Assembly (NCBI RefSeq): GCF_021513195.1
Contig: NZ_CP090974.1
Span: 3,236,001 to 3,300,000, forward strand
Origin: Shewanella sp. OMA3-2
GTDB taxonomy: Bacteria; Pseudomonadota; Gammaproteobacteria; Enterobacterales; Shewanellaceae
Direction of reading: 5' to 3'
DNA length: 64,000 nucleotides
In this document: piece after piece, positions 28,418 through 38,696 of the stretch
How positions within the stretch are numbered: position 1 is the stretch's first letter
How the letters are laid out: each line of letters begins with the position of its first letter
Position numbers and translations under genes: made by a program
The notes under the pieces: generated by a model
What the model saw: only the letters and a program-made list of their open reading frames with translations
The model's database searches: none
Told to the model about the DNA's origin: nothing

Positions 28418-29719
28418 TTAACCTCGGTCAATCGAATCCTGACACCCTAAGCCTGCATCAAGCATGTCAATCAAAGCTTGTACATGCAATATGCCACACA
28501 TTTGTTGTTTTACAACTCCAGCAAGCCAAGGACGCTTACCAGGTTTATCACGCCAATTGACGTGCGATTTATCTATTTTCACAGCGTTGACCAGCGACTC
28601 ACAAGCCAGTCCCCATCGACTATCTTCCAGCATCACCAAATACTGATAATCTATCGACTCAGCCAGTTCAGGAGAATATTTCTCAGGCATAACCCAAGCA
28701 CAAGTATCCACTACATTAATTTTTTGTTCTCTATAGGGCTGGACCCCTAAAAACCATTTGGGACGACCAATTAAATGATTTATGCGCTCCACTTTTACAA
28801 TACCACCTAAACTCACTAAGGGTACTGCTAATGTTAAACCCGCTACCTTAAAAAACAGCACTTGAAACTCATCATCCAGTACTTGCTGAAGATCATGAGT
28901 AATACTGGGTGGTACAGCCCCTAATTGTGTTTCAGGCGTTACATCAAGTTGCTCTTCACTCTTTATGATAGCTTTATTTACAGAGCTTGGTATTGTTCCT
29001 GTTAAATTTATATCGACTAACGGCTTGATTTCTTTATCAGCATTAACTGTTTTTTGTAGTGAAACCGGACCGACTGTAGTTTTTTTAGTCGATTTCTCAG
29101 CTAACAAGCCTAAATGTTGCCTCACCTTATCAGCACTGGCCCTAATTTCCTCTGCTGTCATCGATATTTTAGAAGAGGTTGGCATAACTTCTGGTTTTAC
29201 TTCAGGCTTTGAAACTGCCGACAATAGCTTTTCAAGCGCTTGCTTATTGATATTTTCATTGGGTTCGGCAAAACCTCTTTCTAATATCGACTTTAATGGT
29301 TGTTGATATTTAACTGCTGTATCTGGTTTGTTTAACGGTTCAAAAGAAGCTTTAGAATATTTATCATCAATTTGATGATCTTTTATAACATCAGCCTTAT
29401 CCACTCTTTTTGAAGTAAAGCTCGACTCAGATGGTTTTTCCGGTTCAATTAGGCCTTTTACTAAACTAGAATCTGGTATAACTTTTATCTCTGCGATTGA
29501 CTTTTTAGTTACCAAAGCAGGAGTTAACTTATCAGAATTAGTGCGGCTTATTTTGTCTTTAGATATAAGCGTCGTAGGATTTAAAGCTTCAGGTGCAACA
29601 ATTTCCTGCTTTGCAATATTCGATTGCGCAGTTTGGGTCTCCTCAACACTTTCCGTAGTCGGCTCAGTGAGGAGCAGGGTAAAATAATCAAAAACAGTTT
29701 CATCAACCGATTTTGACAT
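28418..29719 (-). CDS. parP: CheW-domain polar chemotaxis protein ParP
   Basis: In Vibrio, ParP tethers CheA and the signalling arrays to the pole through ParC. The 433-residue protein has a long disordered N-terminus (about 1-275, rich in Lys, Glu, Ser and Pro), then a CheW-type domain (about 278-433: FQVLFFKVAGLTLAVPLVSL, PKWFLGVQPYREQKINVVDT). The order parC-parP-cheW is diagnostic. The start overlaps the parC stop by 17 bases. Confidence 0.85.
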   Translation of the reverse strand: MSKSVDETVFDYFTLLLTEPTTESVEETQTAQSNIAKQEIVAPEALNPTTLISKDKISRTNSDKLTPALVTKKSIAEIKVIPDSSLVKGLIEPEKPSESSFTSKRVDKADVIKDHQIDDKYSKASFEPLNKPDTAVKYQQPLKSILERGFAEPNENINKQALEKLLSAVSKPEVKPEVMPTSSKISMTAEEIRASADKVRQHLGLLAEKSTKKTTVGPVSLQKTVNADKEIKPLVDINLTGTIPSSVNKAIIKSEEQLDVTPETQLGAVPPSITHDLQQVLDDEFQVLFFKVAGLTLAVPLVSLGGIVKVERINHLIGRPKWFLGVQPYREQKINVVDTCAWVMPEKYSPELAESIDYQYLVMLEDSRWGLACESLVNAVKIDKSHVNWRDKPGKRPWLAGVVKQQMCGILHVQALIDMLDAGLGCQDSIDRG

Positions 29720-30497
29720 GTGCTAGCTCCCGAGAATCAAGATAATTTAACAGTAAATTGTAGGCCTTTACCCCACGGCTAGATGGAGAGTAATGTGATG
29801 CAGGTAGATGCGCTAAACTGGCATCTCTAAATTTAGTATCAACGGGGATCACACTATCTGGCCATAGGTTTTTATTATATTTTTCTTGCATATATGACAA
29901 GGCTATCGGAGAAGCTTTTGTGCGTTTATCATACATTGTCGGCACGACAGTATAGCTATATCGAGTCTTCTTCGAACGCCCCATCAGCTCCATTGTTTTA
30001 ATCATTCTGTCTAAACCTTTAATCGCCAAAAATTCAGTTTGAACAGGGATAACAATATGTTGACTCGCCGCCAAAGCATTGACCATTAATACCCCTAGAA
30101 CGGGCGGACAATCAATAATAGCAATATCATATTTATCTTCTAACAACACCAGTAGATTACGTAGCACCAAGCCCATACCTTCTTGATGTCCCAATGCTCG
30201 GTCTAATGTTGCCAGAGCCATGGTTGCAGGCAATAAATCAAGCCCCTCAAGTTGAGTCGGCAAAATATATTGTTGAATAAACTCAGCTGTAAGCGACTTA
30301 TGATTCACAAATACATCATATAGTGAACCAGGAACCTCTTCAGAATCAATACCTAAATAATAACCTAGTGACGCATGAGGATCTGTGTCTATCATCAACA
30401 CACGTTGCCCACGTTTAACAATAGCACCAGCCAAACTTGCCACAGTAGTGGTTTTACCCACCCCACCTTTTTGATTTGCTACGGTCCAGACTTTCAA
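29703..30497 (-). CDS. parC: ParA-like ATPase ParC for chemotaxis array placement
   Basis: A ParA-type ATPase, in Vibrio called ParC, that places chemotaxis arrays at the old pole. It is not topoisomerase IV. The deviant Walker A is NQKGGVGKTTTVASLAG, followed by MIDTDPHASLGYYLGI and IAIIDCPPVLGVLMVNALAA; the total is 264 residues. Its place directly before parP and cheW, and the absence of a parB-like partner, fit this assignment. Confidence 0.88.
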   Translation of the reverse strand: MKVWTVANQKGGVGKTTTVASLAGAIVKRGQRVLMIDTDPHASLGYYLGIDSEEVPGSLYDVFVNHKSLTAEFIQQYILPTQLEGLDLLPATMALATLDRALGHQEGMGLVLRNLLVLLEDKYDIAIIDCPPVLGVLMVNALAASQHIVIPVQTEFLAIKGLDRMIKTMELMGRSKKTRYSYTVVPTMYDKRTKASPIALSYMQEKYNKNLWPDSVIPVDTKFRDASLAHLPASHYSPSSRGVKAYNLLLNYLDSRELAHVKIG

Positions 30498-30541
30498 ATA
30501 TTCATTCCTCGGTCTGTTATGATTAGTAAGATTTCATCATG

Positions 30542-31048
30542 CTAGTGCTGTGATTCAGTTTCTTTAGGTAGTTCGCGTGTCGTCACCCTTATACCACCAT
30601 GAGGTAAACGGATGACTTTGACACCATCTGAATTTTCAGACATTAAAACATCAGCAGGTGGTTTATCGTGAACCATTTGAGTGACAGACCGCTCAGTTGT
30701 AGAGTGCTCTGTTGCTATTTTAGGTCTTAGTAACACTTTTTGCTGGCGGGTACTTTCACCAAGTGCTCCATATGTGTTGCTCTTATCACGGCCTGCAAAT
30801 TCAATGATCGTTTCAGTTTGTTCCGGATGTTGCGCTAGCCAATTTGCAATGTCTGCCGCTTGCTCATCAGGTACCATAAGTAATACTTGAGAAGCAGTTA
30901 ACCTTGCTACATCTGCATTTAAAAGGTCGTTTTTCTTAACGGCATCGTAATATAAACTCGCCAGTGTTATCACCGCTAACGTTAATAAGAAAAGTATTAA
31001 ATTGATACCGACACTGCCACGGTAATACTTAAGTCCAAGACTAACCAC
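30542..31048 (-). CDS. membrane protein of unknown function between cheB and parC
   Basis: A 168-residue protein with one membrane helix near the N-terminus ([20 protein letters not shown]). A probable periplasmic part follows ([20 protein letters not shown] and [20 protein letters not shown]), then a charged C-terminus. Its start overlaps the cheB end by eight bases, so it is translated with the chemotaxis operon. I do not recognise the family. The position between cheB and the ParC/ParP polarity genes suggests an array or pole role, by context only. Confidence 0.75.
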   Translation of the reverse strand: MVSLGLKYYRGSVGINLILFLLTLAVITLASLYYDAVKKNDLLNADVARLTASQVLLMVPDEQAADIANWLAQHPEQTETIIEFAGRDKSNTYGALGESTRQQKVLLRPKIATEHSTTERSVTQMVHDKPPADVLMSENSDGVKVIRLPHGGIRVTTRELPKETESQH

Positions 31049-32264
31049 GAGAGGTCTCTTTTAGAATTGATTCAGCCATGTTATCTAAGCTAATAGAGTG
31101 ACTAGCAATACCTGCAGAGACGACAGCTTGCGGCATACCATATACAACACAACTTGCTTCATCTTGCGCCCAAACATTTGCGCCAGCCGCTTTCAGCATT
31201 CTTGCGCCTTCACGTCCATCAGCTCCCATACCGGTTAATACTACGGCCAAAATGTCACCGCCATAGGCTTTAGATGCCGACGCAAAGGTAATATCAACAC
31301 AGGGCTTATAGTTCATATCACTGTTTCCAGCAATGACTTTTAACCGACCCGACATACCCGATTTTTCAACCAACATTTGCATGCCGCCTGGGGCTAAATA
31401 TGCACACCCTGGCTTAAGTACATCTCCACTAGCAGCTTCTTTGACGTTAATCTGACAAAGACTATCTAAGCGAGCAGCAAAAGCAGGGGTGAATGCCGCT
31501 GGCATATGTTGAATAAGCAAAATGGGATGCGGATAATTAGCAGGAAATTGAGTTAACACCTTTTGCAAGGCTACTGGGCCGCCTGTTGATGTACCTATTA
31601 GCAACAATTTATATGATTTACCACTGGCACGAATAGCTGAAGGTAAATTCGGAGCTGTCGCTGCAATGCCTAATGTTGATCCTAATGTCGATCTAGCTGA
31701 AGTGTCAGCTAAAGACGGCGATGAACTCCGGCGAGACGTTAATGGCCTTGCGGCATTGTTACTGCTTAAATTTGCACTGGATGAGCTTAAGTTACCCGTA
31801 AGCGAATTAGAAGATCTATGACCTGTAGGTGCTGATGCTGCTATTCGGCTAACCGGTCGAAATACCCGTCTACGCCCTAACGCTTTTATACGTTGTTGTA
31901 ATAGAATTATCGCATCATCTTTATTGGTGGCAATATCTTCAAAACGCTTAGGTAAAAAATCAAGTGCACCAGCTTCCAGTGCATCTAAAGTCGATTTAGC
32001 CCCATCGTGAGTCAGCGATGAAAACATAAGAATAGGAATAGGATTACTTGCCATAATGGCGCGAACAGCACTTATACCATCCATCACTGGCATTTCAATA
32101 TCCATAGTGATGACATTAGGGCTAAGATCTGCCGCCATTTTAACAGCTTCTTCGCCATTGACAGCCACACCAACAACTTCGAGTTCAGGATCTTGATTAA
32201 CAATTTCACTGACTCGACGTCGGAAAAAGCTTGAGTCGTCAACAACTAGTACTTTTATAGCCAT
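31041..32264 (-). CDS. cheB: chemotaxis response regulator / methylesterase CheB
   Basis: Removes methyl groups from chemoreceptors when phosphorylated by CheA. The receiver domain has acidic D9-D10 and the phospho-site D55 (VITMDIEMP). After a Ser/Ala-rich linker (about 135-210, longer than usual) comes the CheB esterase domain: [14 protein letters not shown] with the active serine, [10 protein letters not shown] with the histidine, and [14 protein letters not shown] with the aspartate. There are 407 residues. It follows cheA by 24 bases. Confidence 0.93.
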   Translation of the reverse strand: MAIKVLVVDDSSFFRRRVSEIVNQDPELEVVGVAVNGEEAVKMAADLSPNVITMDIEMPVMDGISAVRAIMASNPIPILMFSSLTHDGAKSTLDALEAGALDFLPKRFEDIATNKDDAIILLQQRIKALGRRRVFRPVSRIAASAPTGHRSSNSLTGNLSSSSANLSSNNAARPLTSRRSSSPSLADTSARSTLGSTLGIAATAPNLPSAIRASGKSYKLLLIGTSTGGPVALQKVLTQFPANYPHPILLIQHMPAAFTPAFAARLDSLCQINVKEAASGDVLKPGCAYLAPGGMQMLVEKSGMSGRLKVIAGNSDMNYKPCVDITFASASKAYGGDILAVVLTGMGADGREGARMLKAAGANVWAQDEASCVVYGMPQAVVSAGIASHSISLDNMAESILKETSRG

Positions 32265-32288
32265 TTCATTCCTTAAATAATGGAACTT

Positions 32289-34481
32289 TTATTTTTTATT
32301 TTTGGCGTAATGTTTTAATAAACCTGGTACATCTAAAATTAGCGCAATACCACCATCTGAGGTAATCGTTGCTCCAGCCATCCCTGGCGTACCTTGTAAC
32401 ATACTTCCAAGCGGCTTAATGACCACTTCTTCCTGTCCAATTAATCCATCAACAACAAAACCAATTTGTTTTGTGCCTAATTGAACAATAACAACATGGC
32501 CATGTTTCTTATCGCCATGCTTAAACTTGGTTTTATGACTGTGCAACCAATGCTCTAAATAAAATAATGGTACAGCTTTATTACGTACAATAACGGTTAG
32601 CTGACCATCTACAACATTGGTTTTGGTTAAATCAAGGTGAAATATTTCATTTACACTAGATAATGGTAAAGCAAACACTTGCTTAGACACATCCACCATT
32701 AAGGTCGGCATAATCGCTAACGTTAGCGGTACTTTAATTTCTAAAACGGTGCCTTTACCCTTCAGTGAGTCAATATGTACGCTACCGTTTAACTGAGTAA
32801 TACGGGTTTTCACTACGTCCATACCGACGCCACGGCCAGAGATGTCGGACACTTCCATTTTAGTTGAAAATCCTGGCGCAAAAATCAAGTTGTATGCTTC
32901 AGAATCTGTCATCCTAGACGCTGTATCTTCGTCAAGCACGCCACGTGTAATCGCTATTTCTTTTAGTTTTTGCGGATCCATACCAGCGCCATCATCTTCA
33001 ATTTTAAGTAAGATGTGATCGCCTTCTTGACTTGCTGATAATGTAATCGTGCCTGTTCGTGGCTTACCATTAGCCTCACGGGTAATAGGCATTTCAATTC
33101 CGTGATCAACCGAGTTACGTACTAAATGCACTAATGGGTCGGCTAAAGCTTCAACTAAGTTTTTATCCAGATCGGTTTCTTCACCAATCATGATTAAATC
33201 AATTTCTTTATTAAGTGTCCGTGCTAAATCACGTACAACCCGTGGGAAGCGACCAAAAACTTTCTTAATTGGCTGCATACGAGTTTTCATTACTGCGCCT
33301 TGTAAATCAGCAGTAACTAAATCTAAGTTTGCCAGTGCTTTAGACATTTCCTCGTCTTCACGGGTAACGCCTAAACTCACTAATCTATTTCGAACTAATA
33401 CCAACTCCCCGACCATATTCATAATTTGATCAAGTCTAGCAGTATCAACACGAACAGTGGTTTCCCCCTGAGGAACGGATGCTGCCGCTTTTGATGGCGC
33501 TTTGTCTTTAATAACTAGGTCAACAGTCTTTGCTGCTGGAACAGGTGCTTTAGGTTGAGGCACCGGAGTTGCAGTTGCTGCGGCCTTTACAGGTTCAACA
33601 CTTTTAACCGTTGTTGCAGTAAAACTTGATGCTGAAGTATCCACTTTCGCGGGTGAAGAACCTTTACCGTGTAGCTCATCAAGTAACTTTTCAAATTCAT
33701 CGTCTGTAATATCGTCTGAGTCAACCATTTGAATTGGAGGTTCAACGAATTTAGCTGGTTCAGGTTTATTGACCGCTACATTTAGTTTACTTGAACCATG
33801 AAGTTCATCCAGTAAAGCTTCAAATTCGTCATCAGATATTTCATCTGAACCGACTGAAGCCGGTGCAGTTTGTTGAGGAGGTTTAGCCGTTGATGTAGAT
33901 GTTATTGTAGGACTATTACCTTGACCATGAAGCGCATCTAATAATGCTTCAAATTCTGACTCATTAATTTCGTCGATGTTAGTCTCTGCACCCACTTTGT
34001 TTTCAACGAATTCAGATACGCTGTCATCGACGAGTTCAACAGATTCGTCAACAAGCTCTTCACTGTGCCCGCCCATTTCTGACGGCAAAGGTGCGCCAGA
34101 ACTGAGTAGCTTCAATTTATCAAGTAATTCAACTTCAACAGGATCCTGCTCCTCGCCTTGCTGAGTTTGTGCAAACATAATATTAATAGCATCAACTGCC
34201 TGCAAAATAATATCCATCAATTCTGCATTAACACTGCGTTTACCGGTTCTCAATAGGTCGAAGGTATTTTCCGCTTCGTGGCAAACGTCTACCATAGGTT
34301 TCAAGCTTAAAAAACCAGCTCCCCCCTTGACAGTATGGAAACCGCGGAAAATAGCATTTAACAAATTACTGTCATCAGGATTATTTTCAAGAGCAACTAA
34401 CTGCTCTTGAAGAAGCTCTAAAATCTCACCAGCCTCTACCAAAAAGTCCTGGAGTATCTCTTCATCAACATCAAATGACAT
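32289..34481 (-). CDS. cheA: chemotaxis histidine kinase CheA
   Basis: The kinase that phosphorylates CheY and CheB. The HPt domain has the phospho-histidine at residue 49 (FRGFHTVKGGAGFL). The linker from about 130 to 340 has no clear P2 CheY-binding domain. Instead it carries three copies of an acidic motif, at 171-187, 213-230 and 256-273, each like ISDDEFEALLDELHG, spaced exactly 43 residues apart. The dimer, ATPase (DNSVDHG-type text LVRNSVDHGIEMP, later GRGVGMDVV) and CheW-like domains follow. The length is 730 residues. In Vibrio the equivalent linker binds ParP and ParC, which are encoded just downstream. Confidence 0.95.
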   Translation of the reverse strand: MSFDVDEEILQDFLVEAGEILELLQEQLVALENNPDDSNLLNAIFRGFHTVKGGAGFLSLKPMVDVCHEAENTFDLLRTGKRSVNAELMDIILQAVDAINIMFAQTQQGEEQDPVEVELLDKLKLLSSGAPLPSEMGGHSEELVDESVELVDDSVSEFVENKVGAETNIDEINESEFEALLDALHGQGNSPTITSTSTAKPPQQTAPASVGSDEISDDEFEALLDELHGSSKLNVAVNKPEPAKFVEPPIQMVDSDDITDDEFEKLLDELHGKGSSPAKVDTSASSFTATTVKSVEPVKAAATATPVPQPKAPVPAAKTVDLVIKDKAPSKAAASVPQGETTVRVDTARLDQIMNMVGELVLVRNRLVSLGVTREDEEMSKALANLDLVTADLQGAVMKTRMQPIKKVFGRFPRVVRDLARTLNKEIDLIMIGEETDLDKNLVEALADPLVHLVRNSVDHGIEMPITREANGKPRTGTITLSASQEGDHILLKIEDDGAGMDPQKLKEIAITRGVLDEDTASRMTDSEAYNLIFAPGFSTKMEVSDISGRGVGMDVVKTRITQLNGSVHIDSLKGKGTVLEIKVPLTLAIMPTLMVDVSKQVFALPLSSVNEIFHLDLTKTNVVDGQLTVIVRNKAVPLFYLEHWLHSHKTKFKHGDKKHGHVVIVQLGTKQIGFVVDGLIGQEEVVIKPLGSMLQGTPGMAGATITSDGGIALILDVPGLLKHYAKNKK
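33663..33971 (-). repeat. three-copy 43-residue repeat in cheA linker
   Basis: The segments INESEFEALLDALHG (residue 172 on), ISDDEFEALLDELHG (215 on) and ITDDEFEKLLDELHG (258 on) recur with a period of exactly 43 codons. The text between them differs. The motif looks like a short amphipathic helix for protein binding. Confidence 0.85.
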
Positions 34482-34496
34482 TCAAGTGACTCCTAA

Positions 34497-35234
34497 TTAG
34501 AAACCCAGACTGGATAGCAAGTCATCAACTTCATCTTGACCTGCGACCACGTCATCACGCAGCTCAGCGTGCATAATTGGGCCCTCTGCCTCTATTTTAT
34601 TCTCTTTTTTAACAGTTTCTGGTTGCGGCGTATAATCGCCAAATACTGTCAACATAGAGACTAGGTTATTTTCGACTTCGCGAACTAGGTCAATAACTCG
34701 ACGGATCATTTGCCCAGTTAAGTCTTGGAAATCCTGCGCCATCAGTATTTCATTTAGCAGTTGTCGTAAACGGTTTGTATCGTGCTCACTATGTGACATA
34801 AGTTGTTGAACATCATGACAAAGCGTTTTGAACTCGCTCAACTCAATATCTCGACGCATTAACTTATCCCACATCGGGGTAACAGATTTTATGTTGGTAA
34901 TGATTGTATCGGCCAAAGGTAAACATTCTTCAACTGCATCCATAGTTTTATTTGCAGCTTGCTCTGTCATATCAATAACGTAATTTAATCTTTCTTTAGC
35001 GTCAGGTATTTCAACCTTAGCTAATTCTGATAAACGATTATCTACCTGAAAGTCTTGAAGAGCGCTGTGAAGTTGACGAGTTAACTTACCTACCTCTTCA
35101 AATAACTCACGCTGTATTGGTGTAGCGAGTTCTCTAACAACGTCGTCAGCTTGATCTTGCTCCCCCGCACTAAGCAGTTCTACAAGTTGCTGGGCCTGCT
35201 CGAGAGTAATTAACCCCGATGTTATTGGCTGCAT
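34497..35234 (-). CDS. cheZ: CheY-P phosphatase CheZ
   Basis: Dephosphorylates CheY-P. The 245 residues form a long helical hairpin. The active-site text MAQDFQDLTGQMIRRVIDLV carries the conserved aspartate and glutamine. The C-terminus VAGQDEVDDLLSSLGF is the CheY-binding tail. It lies 16 bases before cheA and 13 after cheY in the operon. Confidence 0.93.
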   Translation of the reverse strand: MQPITSGLITLEQAQQLVELLSAGEQDQADDVVRELATPIQRELFEEVGKLTRQLHSALQDFQVDNRLSELAKVEIPDAKERLNYVIDMTEQAANKTMDAVEECLPLADTIITNIKSVTPMWDKLMRRDIELSEFKTLCHDVQQLMSHSEHDTNRLRQLLNEILMAQDFQDLTGQMIRRVIDLVREVENNLVSMLTVFGDYTPQPETVKKENKIEAEGPIMHAELRDDVVAGQDEVDDLLSSLGF

Positions 35235-35247
35235 AACTTATCCTTGC

Positions 35248-35631
35248 TTAAGCGAGACGTTCAAAAATTTTATCTAATTTCTCTTTAAGGGTAGCCGCTG
35301 TGAAAGGTTTAACAACATATCCATTCACACCTGCTTGGGCGGCAGCAATAATCTGCTCACGCTTAGCTTCTGCTGTAACCATCAAAACAGGTAAATGTTT
35401 TAATGAGTCATCAGCTCGAATAGCCTTCAGCAAGTCAATACCTTGCATACCTGGCATATTCCAATCTGTTACAACAAAGTCAAAATCACCTTTTTGCAAC
35501 ATAGGTAAGGCTGTTGAGCCATCATCTGCTTCTTGGGTATTGTTGAACCCCAAGTCTCGCAACAAGTTCTTTATGATACGTCGCATTGTTGAAAAGTCGT
35601 CAACAATAAGAATCTTCATATTCTTGTCCAA
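35248..35631 (-). CDS. cheY: chemotaxis response regulator CheY
   Basis: A single-domain response regulator that binds FliM to reverse the motor. It has 127 residues with D11, D12, phospho-site D56 ([12 protein letters not shown]), T86, Y105 and K108, all expected CheY positions. The overall length and the [10 protein letters not shown] segment match polar-flagellar CheY proteins. Confidence 0.95.
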   Translation of the reverse strand: MDKNMKILIVDDFSTMRRIIKNLLRDLGFNNTQEADDGSTALPMLQKGDFDFVVTDWNMPGMQGIDLLKAIRADDSLKHLPVLMVTAEAKREQIIAAAQAGVNGYVVKPFTAATLKEKLDKIFERLA

Positions 35632-35674
35632 GGTTTCCTCCGGTGAGCTGACACTCTAGTGCTCTAATTAATAA

Positions 35675-36394
35675 TTATTGTTGTGTCCAATGCTTGAGTT
35701 TGCCTTTTAATCTAAGCATAGCCTGACTTAATATCTGACTAACCCTAGATTCGCTTACTTCAAGAATTGCACCGATTTCTTTTAAATTTAACGCTTCGTC
35801 ATAGTACAGCGAAAGTACTAATGCATCTCTTTCTGGTAAGGTTTTAATTGCTTCCACCAGCGCTGATTTAAACTGCGTTTCAGCTAATGCTTCAAAATTA
35901 TCATCTGGTATTCCATCATCCGTGACCAGTACATCTTGCGAAATACCTAAATCTTCTATGCCGATGATTTTCCCAACAGAAACATCATTTAAAATATGAT
36001 GATACTCATTGAGCGACATATCAAGTTTTTCTGCAATTTCTGTGTCACGAGCATCACGCCCTAACCCTTGTTCGAGCTCGTCAATCACTTGTGCTACACG
36101 GCGATTATTTCGATGCACTGAACGAGGAACCCAATCTCCACGGCGGATTTCATCAATCATTGCACCACGGATCCGAATGCCTGCAAAGGTTTCAAATTTA
36201 GCTCCTTTGGTATCATCAAATTTTGATGATGCTTCAAGTAAACCTATCATGCCAGACTGTAACAAGTCATCGAGTTGCACTGAAGCGGGTAATCGCGCCA
36301 ACATATGATGTGCAATTCTTTTTACCAGCGGTGCATACTGTTCAACAACGGATGTTTTATTATCGAACTGAGCATACGCGGCGGCTTTATTCAC
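35675..36394 (-). CDS. fliA: flagellar sigma factor 28 (FliA)
   Basis: Directs RNA polymerase to late flagellar promoters such as those upstream of the flagellin and pomAB. Its 239 residues show sigma region 2 (VEQYAPLVKRIAHHMLARLP, DDLLQSGMIGLLEA, RIRGAMIDEIR), region 3 and region 4 (LPERDALVLSLYYDEALNLK, LEVSESRVSQI). The FlhG and FliA genes overlap by eight bases. Confidence 0.95.
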   Translation of the reverse strand: MNKAAAYAQFDNKTSVVEQYAPLVKRIAHHMLARLPASVQLDDLLQSGMIGLLEASSKFDDTKGAKFETFAGIRIRGAMIDEIRRGDWVPRSVHRNNRRVAQVIDELEQGLGRDARDTEIAEKLDMSLNEYHHILNDVSVGKIIGIEDLGISQDVLVTDDGIPDDNFEALAETQFKSALVEAIKTLPERDALVLSLYYDEALNLKEIGAILEVSESRVSQILSQAMLRLKGKLKHWTQQ

Positions 36395-37268
36395 TCATTC
36401 TATCCTCTTGTGTTTCTTTACGTTGCACTAGACGTTCAACAAAAAACTCTAAGTGACCACCTGGCTGTTGTGGAACTGGCCAGCTCATTATTTTGTTTGC
36501 CAGACCATGATAAGCAATTGCTGATGGCGACTTCGGGTATGCCTCAACCACTAATTTTTGCTTACGTACCGATTTACGTAAATTTTCATCAAATGGTACT
36601 GTTGCAACCAGCTCTAAAGCAACATCTAAAAATCGATCAGTCACTTTACTCAGTTTAGCAAACAACTCCATTCCTTCACGTAAACTGCGCACCATGTTGG
36701 CTACAATTTTAAAATGAAATACGCCATGTTCGCGGCTTAATATTTTTATCAATGCATAGGCATCTGTAATCGATGTTGGTTCATCGCATACGACAATCAA
36801 TACATCTTGTGATGCCCGAGAAAAACTCAACACCATATCAGAAATACCTGCAGCAGTATCAACAATTAAGATATCAAATTGTGTTCGCATTTCACTGAAA
36901 GCTCGAATTAACCCAGCATGTTGCGCCTGAGTTAATTCAACCATGGCACGGCTTCCTGATGTAGCAGGAACGATACCAATACCTTTAGGGCCTCGCACAA
37001 TGATATCGTCTAGTTCGGCATCTCCAGATAAAACATGAGATAAATTTTTCTCAGCACGAATACCTAACATCACATCAACGTTAGCTAAACCAAGATCCGC
37101 ATCTAACACTAAAACACGTTTACCTTTTTCGGCGAGGGCGACCGCTGTGTTAATAGACACACTGGTTTTTCCTACGCCACCTTTTCCACCGGATACGGCA
37201 ATTACTTTAACTTTTTCGTTGTTTGGTTGATTCATCATACGTAAACCACTTGCTTGATCACGGGTCAT
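36387..37268 (-). CDS. flhG: MinD-like ATPase FlhG (flagellar number control)
   Basis: Restricts flagella to one per pole by acting on FlhF and, in some species, FlrA. The deviant Walker A GGKGGVGKTSV, VLVLDADLGLANVDVMLG and a DTAAGIS switch are seen; 293 residues. I start at ATG 37268 because the first residues then read TRDQASGLR, the DQAxxLR motif that stimulates FlhF GTPase; the upstream ATG at 37286 adds six residues and overlaps the flhF end. Confidence 0.92.
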   Translation of the reverse strand: MTRDQASGLRMMNQPNNEKVKVIAVSGGKGGVGKTSVSINTAVALAEKGKRVLVLDADLGLANVDVMLGIRAEKNLSHVLSGDAELDDIIVRGPKGIGIVPATSGSRAMVELTQAQHAGLIRAFSEMRTQFDILIVDTAAGISDMVLSFSRASQDVLIVVCDEPTSITDAYALIKILSREHGVFHFKIVANMVRSLREGMELFAKLSKVTDRFLDVALELVATVPFDENLRKSVRKQKLVVEAYPKSPSAIAYHGLANKIMSWPVPQQPGGHLEFFVERLVQRKETQEDRMSE

Positions 37269-37272
37269 ATTC

Positions 37273-38667
37273 TTACTCGAATGCATAAGTCATTTCATTC
37301 GACCATGCGCTTGTGTCTTGAGAAATTGTTTGTTCTGTTTCATTTAATGCGGCTAACGCTTGCTTAGCCAGAGCTAACGTATCAGCTACTTTTATGTCTT
37401 CAGGAACACGTTGGCCATCAGTCACATAGCTTAATGGTAACTCATTTTGTATCAGAACGCTCAATGCACCTGCAATTGATACAGATTCATCCAGTTTGGT
37501 TAAAATCACGCCCGCTAATGGAATGCGTTTAAAATGATTAACCGCGTCTTGCAATACTCTGCGTTGCCCTGTTGCCGACATCACTAAATAGCTGCGAATT
37601 GGGATCCTACTGTTTGCCGTCAAATTATCAAGTTGTTGATAAAGACGCATATCTCGTTGCCCCATACCCGCGGTATCTATCAGTACTAATTTACGACTTC
37701 TAAATTGATATAAAATTTGCTCAAGCTCTGTCACATCATGTGCTTGCTTCACTGGACAGCCCATTATTTTGCCATAAGTTGCTAATTGCTCATAGGCACC
37801 AATACGATAATGATCCGTTGTAATAAGCGCAACTTGATCTGCACCATGTTGTGCAGCAAAACGTGCAGCAATTTTTGCCAGAGATGTCGTTTTGCCAACA
37901 CCAGTGGGTCCAACAAAAGCAACAACGCCACCACGCTTTACAATATCATCACCTTGGTTATCAAGTAAGTTAGCCAAGCTTTGCGGCAATGAACGCACTA
38001 ATTCCGCGGGATTATAGTGTTGACTCAAAGATGAAAGTTTAGCTGCTACAGGGGCTGAAAACTCTGCAGCAAGTAACTTACTTTCAAGCATAGCACCCAC
38101 TGGATCTTTGCGCTTTTTTTGTTCTGTCATCAATGAAGATACTTGATGAGTCAGTAAGTTACGTAATGAAGCCATTTCTTCACGAAGCGCATCCATTTCG
38201 GTCGAACTGACCTTATTATTTTTTGATTGTTTATCAAATGCAGCTTGTTGTTGATACTGAGCCTTAGCAGGCTTAGCATCAGCTGTCGCGCCTTGTAATT
38301 GGCGCGCCCATTCAGGTAAATCAGAGTCATCTTGTTTAGGTTGCATTTGCTGACTTAAACGACTTTGTTGTTTTTCTAATAACGCTTGTAATGAATCAGC
38401 TGCAGGCGGCGGATTAATTTTTGTCTTTGCCTTGATGACAGAGTTAGATGCAAGTGATACACGATCCTCACTTAAATCCATAAAGCCTGGAGTAGGTGCA
38501 GCGATTGCAGCACTCGCCTTAGGCTCATCGTAATCAACAGCGGCAACAATTTCGATCCCGCCGGCCACTTTTTTATTTGACATAATGACAGCGTCAGAGC
38601 CAAGAGTCTCTTTTACTTGCGCTAATGCTGCGCGCATATCTTTGGCAAAAAATCGTTTAATTTTCAC
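37273..38667 (-). CDS. flhF: SRP-type GTPase FlhF (polar flagellum placement)
   Basis: Marks the pole where the flagellum is built. An N-terminal B-domain begins MKIKRFFAKDMRAALAQVKE, a disordered Gln/Lys-rich linker follows, then the NG GTPase domain: FVGPTGVGKTTSLAKIAA, LITTDHYRIGAYEQL, LIDTAGMGQRD and ILTKLDESVSI. It has 464 residues. It lies between flhA and flhG, as in Vibrio and Pseudomonas. Confidence 0.95.
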   Translation of the reverse strand: MKIKRFFAKDMRAALAQVKETLGSDAVIMSNKKVAGGIEIVAAVDYDEPKASAAIAAPTPGFMDLSEDRVSLASNSVIKAKTKINPPPAADSLQALLEKQQSRLSQQMQPKQDDSDLPEWARQLQGATADAKPAKAQYQQQAAFDKQSKNNKVSSTEMDALREEMASLRNLLTHQVSSLMTEQKKRKDPVGAMLESKLLAAEFSAPVAAKLSSLSQHYNPAELVRSLPQSLANLLDNQGDDIVKRGGVVAFVGPTGVGKTTSLAKIAARFAAQHGADQVALITTDHYRIGAYEQLATYGKIMGCPVKQAHDVTELEQILYQFRSRKLVLIDTAGMGQRDMRLYQQLDNLTANSRIPIRSYLVMSATGQRRVLQDAVNHFKRIPLAGVILTKLDESVSIAGALSVLIQNELPLSYVTDGQRVPEDIKVADTLALAKQALAALNETEQTISQDTSAWSNEMTYAFE

Positions 38668-38696
38668 TTACGCACCTCTTATTTCTGACGTTATCA

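Noticed and set aside
29703..30497. ParA-like gene as a chromosome or plasmid partition system
   Set aside because: No parB or parS-like repeats are present, and parP and cheW follow directly, which is the chemotaxis-array context.
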